A DNA stretch of 8,480 bases from an uncultured Oscillospiraceae bacterium (GTDB taxonomy: Bacteria > Bacillota > Clostridia > Oscillospirales > Oscillospiraceae), in the NCBI GenBank assembly GCA_934597535.1, contig CAKTRT010000035.1, positions 1 to 8,480 of the forward strand. The letters run 5' to 3'. Each line of letters opens with the position of its first letter. The stretch's first letter is position 1. Below the pieces are notes generated by a model. The model was not told the DNA's origin. It did no database searches and saw nothing but the letters and a program-made list of their open reading frames with translations. Of the stretch, positions 1 through 5,766 are shown piece by piece. A program made the position numbers and the translations under genes.

Positions 1-132
1 GATGTCTGCAAGAAGCTGTTCAAGGAGATCGCTCCCGGCTATGCTGAGCGCAACGGCGGTTATACCCGCATCGTTCGTACCGGCGTTCGCCGCGGCGACG
101 CTGCCGAGACCGCTATGATCGAGTTGGTCTAA
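1..132 (+). CDS. rplQ: 50S ribosomal protein L17, C-terminal part (5' end outside window)
   Basis: This is the last 43 codons plus TAA of ribosomal protein L17, a structural protein of the large ribosomal subunit that lies near the peptide exit tunnel. The reading frame is open from base 1 and gives the characteristic L17 ending: a run containing [19 protein letters not shown], then [14 protein letters not shown] and the stop. The family is usually about 110-130 residues, so roughly two thirds of the protein lies upstream of the window. L17 is normally the last gene of the rpoA (alpha) ribosomal operon, which fits the strong terminator about 185 bases downstream and the absence of a following co-directional gene. 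The final 25 bases of the gene occur again at 229-253 with one difference. Confidence 0.97.
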   Translation, partial: DVCKKLFKEIAPGYAERNGGYTRIVRTGVRRGDAAETAMIELV

Positions 133-316
133 AAATTAGGCTAACGTGCGGTCGAGGCGCTGCCGACGCCCGCCCGCAGGCGGGTGTGCAGCCGTGCAAC
201 CGCCGAAGGCGGCTCTTGGCACGGCGCTGACCGCTATGATCGAGCTGGTCTAAGAAGCAGCAGACAAACGCGTTGCCGCCTGCGGCGGCGCGGCTTGCAG
301 GCCACTGAACCGTAGT
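133..316. other. Hairpin-rich spacer after rplQ
   Basis: No gene is supported here. The stretch is GC-rich and built of short inverted repeats. CCCGC/GCGGG flank AG near 170-184. GCCGTGC and GCACGGC (about 191-226) enclose an inner CCGCC-GAA-GGCGG stem. GCCGCC-TGC-GGCGGC lies at about 273-287. It also contains the second copy of the rplQ tail. It probably lies within the 3' untranslated region of the ribosomal operon message, ahead of the terminator. Confidence 0.6.
229..253 (+). repeat. Duplicated rplQ 3' tail (second copy)
   Basis: These 25 bases match 108-132, the end of rplQ, with a single C/T difference. In the matching frame they still read TAMIELV and stop. The two copies are direct repeats 121 bases apart. 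The second copy has no upstream L17 coding sequence, so it is a relic of a local duplication or of recombination with another rplQ allele, not a gene. Confidence 0.8.
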
Positions 317-366
317 AAAAAGCCCTTTTGTATGGCAGATCGCGAAGCCATACAAAAGGGCTTTTT
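317..366. terminator. Strong intrinsic terminator after rplQ
   Basis: A perfect 20-base stem (317-336 with 347-366) encloses the 10-base loop AGATCGCGAA. The stem starts with an A-run and ends with a T-run, so it can end transcription from either side. On the plus strand it would end the rplQ (alpha) operon. No minus-strand gene running into it is visible. Confidence 0.92.
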
Positions 367-497
367 ATCGTTTTGATAAAGAAATTGAGCAATCAGTCGG
401 CGCGCCGTTGAATTGTACCTGCTGGCGCATTCAGAAGGACTTATTCGATCGGAGATTTCATATAGAGAGAAGAAATGTCAAGAAGAAAGCATGATGT

Positions 498-689
498 ATG
501 CTGGTTTTCAATCCGGTTATATGGAATCTTCTGTTCGTTGTCATTCCGGATATCGCACAGGCCATGCAGACGCCTGCGACCACATGGATGGCCGTGATGA
601 GCCAGAGCAGTGCCAATACCGCCATCGTGATCTGGTGCATCGCGGCGGCCATTTATGAAAAGAAGCACATACAAAAAGAACGGACATGA
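498..689 (+). CDS. Possible small membrane protein, unrecognised
   Basis: This 63-codon open frame starts with ATG at 498 and ends with TGA. Its translation has a hydrophobic stretch at about residues 2-22 (with FNPVIWNLLFVVI), a polar middle rich in T, S and Q, a second hydrophobic stretch at about 38-53 (NTAIVIWCIAAAIY), and a strongly basic/acidic tail (EKKHIQKERT). That is a believable two-helix membrane topology. Only a weak purine-rich run (about 480-489) precedes the ATG, with no clear AGGAGG, and no good promoter is seen. The opposite strand also gives a hydrophobic frame over the same bases, so the hydrophobicity may be chance. I do not recognise a family. It could be a real orphan gene, a decayed fragment or noise. 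Confidence 0.33.
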   Translation: MLVFNPVIWNLLFVVIPDIAQAMQTPATTWMAVMSQSSANTAIVIWCIAAAIYEKKHIQKERT

Positions 690-867
690 AGGCGCGTGCC
701 GCGGTATCACCCACTGTCCCGCCCAATGCCTTGATCCTGTAAGCGGAATATGACGGGAGAAAATTCAGACGCAATTTCCATCTGTACAAAATTCGACCGG
801 AGAGCACGCAGGATCGGAGAACGGCTACTTTGATCAATCGGGCGTCGGCAAAAGGCTGAACAATGGT
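690..867. other. Spacer with no recognisable gene
   Basis: No gene, RNA or clear promoter is seen. A 27-codon frame (750-833) has no ribosome binding site and resembles nothing I know. Base composition is more mixed than in the flanking genes, which would fit decayed sequence. Confidence 0.5.
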
Positions 868-902
868 AAAAACGCTTTCCGCTCTTCGCGGAAAGCGTTT
901 TT
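868..902 (-). terminator. Terminator of the minus-strand acetyltransferase remnant
   Basis: A perfect 15-base stem (868-882 with 888-902) encloses the loop TCTTC. Read on the minus strand it lies just after the stop codon at 907-909 and ends in a run of five T's. It would also work on the plus strand, where it follows the possible small membrane gene. Confidence 0.85.
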
Positions 903-906
903 GACG

Positions 907-1053
907 CTAACAGAGACGGGCGAAGGTCGGGCCGAGCTTTTCGGTGAAGCCCAGCGCGCGGTACATGTCTTCGTCATAGGGAGCGCGGGTGACAGTAAGA
1001 CTGACGAGGGAATTTGCCTTGCAGTATTCCTGCGCCGCGAAGTACGGACGGAC
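907..1053 (-). pseudogene. 3' remnant of a GNAT-type acetyltransferase gene
   Basis: On the minus strand, 48 codons followed by TAG read as a plausible GNAT acetyltransferase C-terminus: an alpha-helical YFAAQEYCKANS segment, a beta strand SLVSLTVT, then MYRALGFTEK and a short final strand ending in FARL. The MYRALGF motif is the usual family ending, in which a helix packs beside the acetyl-CoA pocket. In-frame TGA at 1054-1056 closes the frame upstream, and no start codon or upstream acetyltransferase sequence is present before the metK promoter. Only about a third of a normal 140-170 residue protein remains. It keeps its own terminator (868-902), so the simplest reading is that a deletion or insertion next to the metK leader removed the 5' part. 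The family call rests on the C-terminal pattern only. Confidence 0.6.
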
Positions 1054-1073
1054 TCAACATAACACGAATGGCG

Positions 1074-1138
1074 CGTTTGCGCAAGATAAAAGTATTTGCC
1101 CAAATACTTGAAAATATCGTTGACAAAGCGCGCAAACG
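1074..1138. repeat. Nested inverted repeats overlapping the metK promoter
   Basis: An outer pair, CGTTTGCGC (1074-1082) and GCGCAAACG (1130-1138), is perfect over 9 bases. An inner pair, AAGTATTT (1090-1097) and AAATACTT (1102-1109), is perfect over 8 bases with a 4-base loop. The right outer arm lies in the spacer between the -35 and -10 boxes of the metK promoter. It could be an operator or cruciform, or a trace of whatever removed the acetyltransferase 5' end. No family is recognised. Confidence 0.6.
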
Positions 1139-1147
1139 TGTTAAAAT
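1120..1147 (+). promoter_or_regulatory. metK promoter
   Basis: The -35 box TTGACA (1120-1125) is a perfect match to the consensus. After 16 bases comes TAAAAT (1142-1147), one base from TATAAT. Transcription should begin near 1153-1156, about 20 bases before the riboswitch aptamer. Confidence 0.8.
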
Positions 1148-1173
1148 AGCTTTCAGCGAAAGCCACAAGTGAA

Positions 1174-1276
1174 TACTTCATCAAGAGTGGTTGAGGGAAC
1201 GGCCCTATGACACCACGGCAACCTGCCCGAAGAGGCAAGGTGCCAAATCCGACGAACGAATCGAAAGATGAGGAAG
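1174..1276 (+). ncRNA. SAM-I (S-box) riboswitch aptamer upstream of metK
   Basis: This is the classic S-box core. CTTCATC (1176-1182) pairs with GATGAGG (1267-1273) to form P1. Next come AAGAGTGGTTGAGGGAA and the kink-turn segment with GGCCCTATGA, then CCACGGCAACC, a P3 hairpin closed by TGCC and GGCA, GGTGCCAAATCC, and a short P4. These blocks appear in the order and spacing of the known family. S-box RNAs bind S-adenosylmethionine. With ligand bound, P1 is stable and the downstream terminator forms, so metK expression is predicted to fall when SAM is plentiful. This placement on the SAM synthetase gene is the standard feedback loop in Firmicutes. Confidence 0.95.
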
Positions 1277-1289
1277 AGCAGAAAGTGCG

Positions 1290-1319
1290 ATACTCTGTCG
1301 GTTCGGCAGAGTATTTTTT
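1290..1319 (+). terminator. Riboswitch-controlled terminator in the metK leader
   Basis: ATACTCTGTCG (1290-1300) pairs with CGGCAGAGTAT (1304-1314), with one G-T wobble and a 3-base loop, followed by six T's (1314-1319). It sits 17 bases after the aptamer's P1 and 31 bases before the metK start, the expected place for the expression platform. The exact antiterminator partner is not obvious by eye. Confidence 0.85.
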
Positions 1320-1349
1320 GTTTTTCCCGAAAGAAAGGAAGAAAGAATC

Positions 1350-2531
<1,182 letters not shown>

Positions 2532-2537
2532 AAGCAA

Positions 2538-2566
2538 TCGAAGACGAGGCAAAGCCCCGTCTTCGA
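2538..2566 (+). terminator. Hairpin just after metK, possible terminator
   Basis: TCGAAGACGAGGC (2538-2550) pairs with GCCCCGTCTTCGA (2554-2566) with one wobble, closing a 3-base loop. It begins 6 bases after the metK stop. The following bases are A-rich and then GTTTCG, so the T-run is poor. It may act as a weak terminator, an mRNA end-stabiliser, or the edge of the repeat-like block that follows. Confidence 0.45.
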
Positions 2567-2569
2567 AAA

Positions 2570-2812
2570 AGTTTCGCTGCGTTTTGCGCCTTGCCACCCG
2601 CAGGGCGGCTGCGACATTGCACCGTCGCGGCATTACGATTCCCGCACCCTTTCGGGCGCGCCAATCGTGCCGCTTCCTCGAAAACGGCTTGCTGTTTCCG
2701 CCGCAGGCGGCGCTTCACCGTTTTCCACTCCGCGCAAAGTGTTTTCTGCCACGCGCATGTCGCGGCAGAAAACCGATTCAAATTTATTTCGTGCCGTGCG
2801 CGGCACGAAACT
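2570..2812. repeat. Hairpin-packed block, probable dispersed intergenic repeat
   Basis: No gene is supported between metK and the terminator at 2831. The block is bounded by a short inverted pair, AGTTTCG (2570-2576) and CGAAACT (2806-2812). Inside are several compact palindromes: CCGCC-GCA-GGCGG near 2698-2710; a perfect 10-base stem GTTTTCTGCC (2741-2750) with GGCAGAAAAC (2764-2773); and a perfect 10-base stem TTTCGTGCCG (2787-2796) with CGGCACGAAA (2801-2810) around the loop TGCG. Long open frames cross it on both strands, but they are rich in Cys, Arg, His and Phe, lack ribosome binding sites and overlap real genes. This is typical of spurious proteins predicted over repeats. I infer a REP- or MITE-like element. 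Copy number cannot be judged from one copy. Confidence 0.5.
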
Positions 2813-2830
2813 CTGTGAGACCATTTGATA

Positions 2831-2870
2831 AAAACAGCGCCGACCCGCGAAAGCGGGCTGGCGCTGTTTT
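2831..2870 (-). terminator. Terminator of the relQ-radical SAM operon
   Basis: An 18-base stem (2831-2848 with 2853-2870) with two mismatched bases and a GAAA loop. Read on the minus strand it lies 20 bases after the radical SAM stop and ends in five T's. It also ends in four T's on the plus strand, so it can stop read-through from metK as well. Confidence 0.9.
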
Positions 2871-2889
2871 CCTATATGGGCGGGATCGA

Positions 2890-4269
2890 TCAGTTCGGGT
2901 GCTCCTCGTTCCAGAGCTTTTCGGCCTCGGGGCGCCAGCAGGCGGCGTAGGACTCGCACTTGTTGCACAGGTGCTCCACGCTCTCGGGCGCTTCCAGGTC
3001 GGTCGAATGCGCGCCGCTGCGCGCGACCATCTGGGGCAGATATTCAGGATTTTCCAGCATCGGGCAGGGGCGCAGGTGGTTGTTGTTGAACGGCTGGCCC
3101 TTGCGGTACTCCTTAAAAAGCGGCTGCTGGAGACATTCGAGGAAGCTCTTTTCGCGGATATTCGCGCCCGAGTAATGGATGAACACGCAGGGCTCGACGT
3201 CGCCCGCGGCGTTGATGTGGCAGTAGAGCTTGCCGCCGGCGATGCAGCCGCCTGTGAACTCGCCGTCATTCTGGAAGTCGATGGCGAAGATCTCCTTGCC
3301 GCCGGTGAGACCGCGGATCTCGCGCACGCGGTCCTTCATATAGGCGCGCTGCTCGGGCGTGAGCAGCAGGTCGGTCGCCGCGCCCATGCCGACGGGCATA
3401 TAGTGGAAGTACCACGCGAAGTAGCAGCCCTTGGAGATGAGCAGGTCAAGGAACTCGTCGCTCGTGACGACCCGGTAGTTCTTGCTCGTGTAGCAGATGG
3501 ACACGCCGAACGGGATGCGGTTTTTGTGCATGAGGTCCATCGCCGCGAGCGCCTTTTCAAAATGGCCCGCGCCGCGGCGGCCGTCGTTGGCGTCCTCAAA
3601 GCCCTCGATGCTGACCGAGACGATGAAGTTGCCCACGCGCTTGAGCTCGTCGCAGAAGGCCTGGTCGATGAGCGTGCCGTTGGTGAAGGCGTGGAAGGCG
3701 ATGTCGCGGTGCTTTTCGCACAGGCGGAAGATGTCCGCCTTGCGCATGAGCGGCTCGCCGCCGGTGAAGAGGCAGGCGTGGGTGCCGAGCTCCGCACCCT
3801 CGGTCAGCACGCGGTCCATCTCCTCAAAGGTGAGATTCTGCTTGTGGCCGTACTCCGCCGCCCAGCAGCCCGCGCAGCGCATATTGCAGGCGCTTGTCGG
3901 GTCCATGAGGACGATCCACGGGATGTTGCAGTTATACTTTTCGGAGTTTGCCTGCGCCTGCTGGAAGCCGCGGAAGCCGCCCTCATAGGCGGCGGCCGTC
4001 AAAAAAGTCCTGAGCAGGTAGGGGTCGCACTCGCGCAGCAGGCGCTCGGCGTAATGCGCCCACTTGTTGTCGGGGTCATTTGCAATCTGGTGCAGCATCT
4101 CAAAGGTCTCCGGTGTCCAGACGCTGGAGTGGATCTTCTGGACCATGTTGACAAAGTCGTTTGCGACGGTGCAGACGTCCTTCGTCTGGCTTTTTCTGAT
4201 GAGCGAGTCGAGCATGGCCTCAAAGGCCTTGCGCTCTGCTGCATGGGCGATTTTCTCTGCTGCGTTCAT
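2890..4269 (-). CDS. Radical SAM/SPASM-domain protein, function unknown
   Basis: A 459-residue iron-sulfur enzyme expected to cleave S-adenosylmethionine to a 5'-deoxyadenosyl radical in the cytosol. An N-terminal part (about 1-115) of unknown fold, mostly helical in appearance, precedes DPTSACNMRCAGCWAAEYG. This holds the radical SAM CxxxCxxC (C128, C132, C135) that binds the first 4Fe-4S cluster. LFTGGEPL (167-174) is the SAM-binding GGE motif, and FTNGT (195-199) and VSVSIEGF follow in the usual barrel positions. The C-terminal part carries a SPASM-like set of cysteines (C342, C350, C361 in GDVEPC, C402, C435, C438, C444) for one or two auxiliary clusters. SPASM proteins usually modify peptides or proteins, but no precursor peptide gene is visible nearby. 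The whole-length pattern matches my memory of a widespread, uncharacterised family in gut Clostridia. The start has AAAGGAA upstream. It begins 47 bases after relQ. Confidence 0.9.
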   Translation of the reverse strand: MNAAEKIAHAAERKAFEAMLDSLIRKSQTKDVCTVANDFVNMVQKIHSSVWTPETFEMLHQIANDPDNKWAHYAERLLRECDPYLLRTFLTAAAYEGGFRGFQQAQANSEKYNCNIPWIVLMDPTSACNMRCAGCWAAEYGHKQNLTFEEMDRVLTEGAELGTHACLFTGGEPLMRKADIFRLCEKHRDIAFHAFTNGTLIDQAFCDELKRVGNFIVSVSIEGFEDANDGRRGAGHFEKALAAMDLMHKNRIPFGVSICYTSKNYRVVTSDEFLDLLISKGCYFAWYFHYMPVGMGAATDLLLTPEQRAYMKDRVREIRGLTGGKEIFAIDFQNDGEFTGGCIAGGKLYCHINAAGDVEPCVFIHYSGANIREKSFLECLQQPLFKEYRKGQPFNNNHLRPCPMLENPEYLPQMVARSGAHSTDLEAPESVEHLCNKCESYAACWRPEAEKLWNEEHPN

Positions 4270-4316
4270 AGTGTCACGATTCCTTTCCCTGCCCGCGGTG
4301 CGGGCATCCTAAAAAT

Positions 4317-5039
4317 TCAGGAGGAAAGGGCGCGATCCTTTCCCTCCGTTGCCTGTGCGGCGATTTTCTGGAGCTTTTCCATGCGCGCATCGAGCTGTGC
4401 GCTGATCTCGGCGCACTCATAGAGCTCGCGCTCCACGTATTCCATTTCGGGGAGATTTTTCTTGTAGCGGATCTTATGCTCAAGGCTGGCCCACCAATCC
4501 ATCGAGATCGTGCGGAACTGTACTTCGACCTTCATGCGCCGCTTCTGGTCATGCAGAAAGATCGGCGTTTCCACGATCAGATGCAGGCTGCGGTAGCCGT
4601 TGGGCTTGGGGGCTGCGATGTAATCCTTGCGCTCGAGCAGGGTAATGTCGTCCTGGCGCAAAAACGCATCGGACAGGCGATAGATGTCTGAGGGATGCGA
4701 GCAGATCACGCGCACGCCTGCAATATCGTTGAGATTTTTCTCAATGCTTTCCACCGTCAACGGATAGCCGCGGCGCGTAAGCTTTTCCACGATGCTCTCG
4801 GGGGACTTCAGGCGCGTTTTGATCGTCTCGATGGGGTTGCGGTCGTACTGCAGGGAAAGCTCCTCGTCGAGCACATTGAACTTCGTTTCGACCTCCATCA
4901 TCGCGCAGCGGTAATAGCTCATCAGCTCACGATATGGCTGGGAGTATTTCTGTGCCCACTGCTGGACCTCAGCGCGGGAGAGGCGGGAGAGCAGCACCTG
5001 CTCAAGGTAGGATCGTTCACCGGACATGCGAAGCGGCAT
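4317..5039 (-). CDS. relQ: Small alarmone synthetase (RelQ/YjbM-type GTP pyrophosphokinase)
   Basis: This 240-residue protein makes (p)ppGpp by moving pyrophosphate from ATP to GDP or GTP. Only a RelA/SpoT synthetase domain is present, with no hydrolase, TGS or ACT domains, which defines the small alarmone synthetases. Visible motifs are SPESIVEKL (79-87), LNDIAGVRVIC (103-113, catalytic Asp105), RKDYIAAPKPNGYRSLHL (127-144, the GTP-binding loop), and VEVQFRTISMDWWASLEHKI (161-180, with catalytic Glu162). The helical C-terminal tail is typical of the RelQ/YjbM group, though RelP is not excluded. I chose the ATG at 5039 because AAAGGAGC lies 8 bases before it. The frame is open to 5222, but the extra residues are unlike the family and cover the promoter. 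It is the first gene of a likely operon with the radical SAM gene. Confidence 0.93.
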   Translation of the reverse strand: MPLRMSGERSYLEQVLLSRLSRAEVQQWAQKYSQPYRELMSYYRCAMMEVETKFNVLDEELSLQYDRNPIETIKTRLKSPESIVEKLTRRGYPLTVESIEKNLNDIAGVRVICSHPSDIYRLSDAFLRQDDITLLERKDYIAAPKPNGYRSLHLIVETPIFLHDQKRRMKVEVQFRTISMDWWASLEHKIRYKKNLPEMEYVERELYECAEISAQLDARMEKLQKIAAQATEGKDRALSS

Positions 5040-5097
5040 TCCATCAGCTCCTTTGTCATTCTGCTGCGGCCCGCGCCATGCGGGGCCGTCTGCACTG

Positions 5098-5126
5098 AGC
5101 ATAGCAAAGGCGGGCAAAGGATGCAA
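5098..5126 (-). promoter_or_regulatory. Predicted relQ operon promoter
   Basis: Read on the minus strand, TTGCAT (5126-5121) is followed after 17 bases by TATGCT (5103-5098), with TG one base upstream as in extended -10 promoters. Transcription would start near 5091, giving a leader of about 50 bases. That leader holds a GC-rich hairpin (CGGCCCCGC against GCGGGCCG, with one bulge, about 5067-5089) just before the ribosome binding site. Confidence 0.6.
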
Positions 5127-5222
5127 GGCGGAAGCTGTAAACTTTTTCCACGCGCTATTCGCCCGCTGCGGACGAATGCGGTCTTTATCCCTATTTATGC
5201 CAGAGAAAACGGGAGCGTCCAA

Positions 5223-5246
5223 CTGTCATTTTTTCTCAAATGACAG
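5223..5246. repeat. Inverted repeat upstream of relQ
   Basis: CTGTCATTT (5223-5231) and AAATGACAG (5238-5246) form a perfect 9-base inverted repeat with a 6-base centre. It lies in the non-coding stretch between the relQ promoter and the terminator of the next minus-strand gene. It could be a regulator site or a minor hairpin. Otherwise I see no gene in the 5040-5287 spacer. Confidence 0.5.
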
Positions 5247-5287
5247 GATTTCAGACATGAAGAGCACAACTGCACAAGATGCAAAAA

Positions 5288-5313
5288 AGCGCCGCCCCGG
5301 CCGGGGCGGCGCT
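5288..5313 (-). terminator. Terminator of the small membrane protein gene
   Basis: A perfect 26-base palindrome of GC-rich sequence, centred on GGCC (5299-5302), followed on the minus strand by six T's. It lies 19 bases after the stop of the minus-strand gene that ends at 5333. Confidence 0.93.
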
Positions 5314-5332
5314 GCTTATGCTGCTGCGATGG

Positions 5333-5647
5333 TCATCCCATACCTGCGTGCTGCTGCATCATCTGCCAGAGCACGCCGAGCTGCTCGGCGGAAACAAGCA
5401 CATAGGCGAGGATAAAGATGAACCAGAGCTTCTGCATGTTTTCTTCGTTTTTTGAGAGGAAAAAGCAGTAACCGAGATAGGCCACCGTGTCCACGATCAG
5501 CACGACCACGATCATGGCGTAAAAGCCCGTCTCGCTCCATTCGGCCGCGCCGGTGAAGAGTGAGAGAAGGGAGTAGTACAGAAATGTGGCGGTGAAGGGC
5601 CATTTAAGCTTTCGCCAGTCGTGGATGCGCTGCTTTTTCTGGTTCAT
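5333..5647 (-). CDS. Small three-helix membrane protein, unrecognised
   Basis: A 104-residue protein with no family that I recognise. The N-terminus is basic (MNQKKQRIHDWRKLKW). Three hydrophobic segments follow, at about residues 17-35, 42-64 (FYAMIVVVLIVDTVAYLGYCFFL) and 73-90 (KLWFIFILAYVLVSAEQL). A charged loop, SKNEENMQ, separates the second and third. It ends with a Met/Gln/His-rich tail. The basic N-terminus suggests a cytoplasmic start. I chose the ATG at 5647 because AAGGAG lies 7 bases upstream and a good promoter lies just beyond. A longer frame to 5725 would run across that promoter. It is a single-gene unit, divergent from the amidohydrolase gene, and the two starts are 119 bases apart. 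Confidence 0.85.
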   Translation of the reverse strand: MNQKKQRIHDWRKLKWPFTATFLYYSLLSLFTGAAEWSETGFYAMIVVVLIVDTVAYLGYCFFLSKNEENMQKLWFIFILAYVLVSAEQLGVLWQMMQQHAGMG

Positions 5648-5678
5648 CGCTATGCTCCTTATTGTGTGATCGGTTCTC

Positions 5679-5707
5679 AGTATACCCTCTGCGCGGCGGG
5701 ATTGCAA
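5679..5707 (-). promoter_or_regulatory. Promoter of the small membrane protein gene
   Basis: On the minus strand, TTGCAA (5707-5702), a 17-base spacer and TATACT (5684-5679). The start would be near 5672, about 25 bases before the ATG. The -35 box overlaps the inverted repeat shared with the divergent promoter. Confidence 0.75.
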
Positions 5708-5724
5708 GAGGAAATGCTCTTGCA
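5703..5724. promoter_or_regulatory. Inverted repeat between divergent promoters, candidate operator
   Basis: TGCAAGAG (5703-5710), 6 bases, CTCTTGCA (5717-5724): a perfect 8-base inverted repeat centred between the two opposed -35 boxes and covering most of both. Its size and position suit a dimeric regulator controlling both genes, but no regulator gene is next to it in the window. Confidence 0.55.
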
Positions 5725-5748
5725 TTGCGTGCGCGGCGGTGATAGACT
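5720..5748 (+). promoter_or_regulatory. Promoter of the amidohydrolase gene
   Basis: TTGCAT (5720-5725), 17 bases, TAGACT (5743-5748) with TG one base upstream of the -10 box. The start would fall near 5755, leaving a very short leader with AGAGGTGAT just before the ATG at 5767. Confidence 0.7.
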
Positions 5749-5766
5749 GAAAAAAGAGGTGATCTT

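Noticed and set aside
133..316. CRISPR-like array from the repeated hairpins
   Set aside because: The palindromes differ from one another in sequence and spacing. There are no regular repeats or spacers and no cas genes.
413..658. Plus-strand 81-codon frame overlapping the candidate small membrane gene
   Set aside because: Its composition (many Arg, His, Cys, Ser, Gly) is not protein-like, and there is no ribosome binding site. The other frame (498-689) is more plausible.
750..833. 27-codon frame starting MTGENSDAISIC
   Set aside because: Too short, no ribosome binding site and no recognisable relative. The amino acid mix alone is not enough.
2584..4422. Plus-strand open frame of 612 codons
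   Set aside because: It runs antisense across the radical SAM gene and the repeat block and into relQ. Its low-complexity Ala/Val/Glu/Leu composition is typical of GC-rich shadows.
5040..5222. N-terminal extension of relQ to a start at 5222
   Set aside because: A strong ribosome binding site supports the start at 5039. The extension covers the predicted promoter and does not resemble the family.
5648..5725. N-terminal extension of the small membrane protein to 5725
   Set aside because: It would cross the -10 and -35 boxes. The ATG at 5647 has AAGGAG at ideal spacing.
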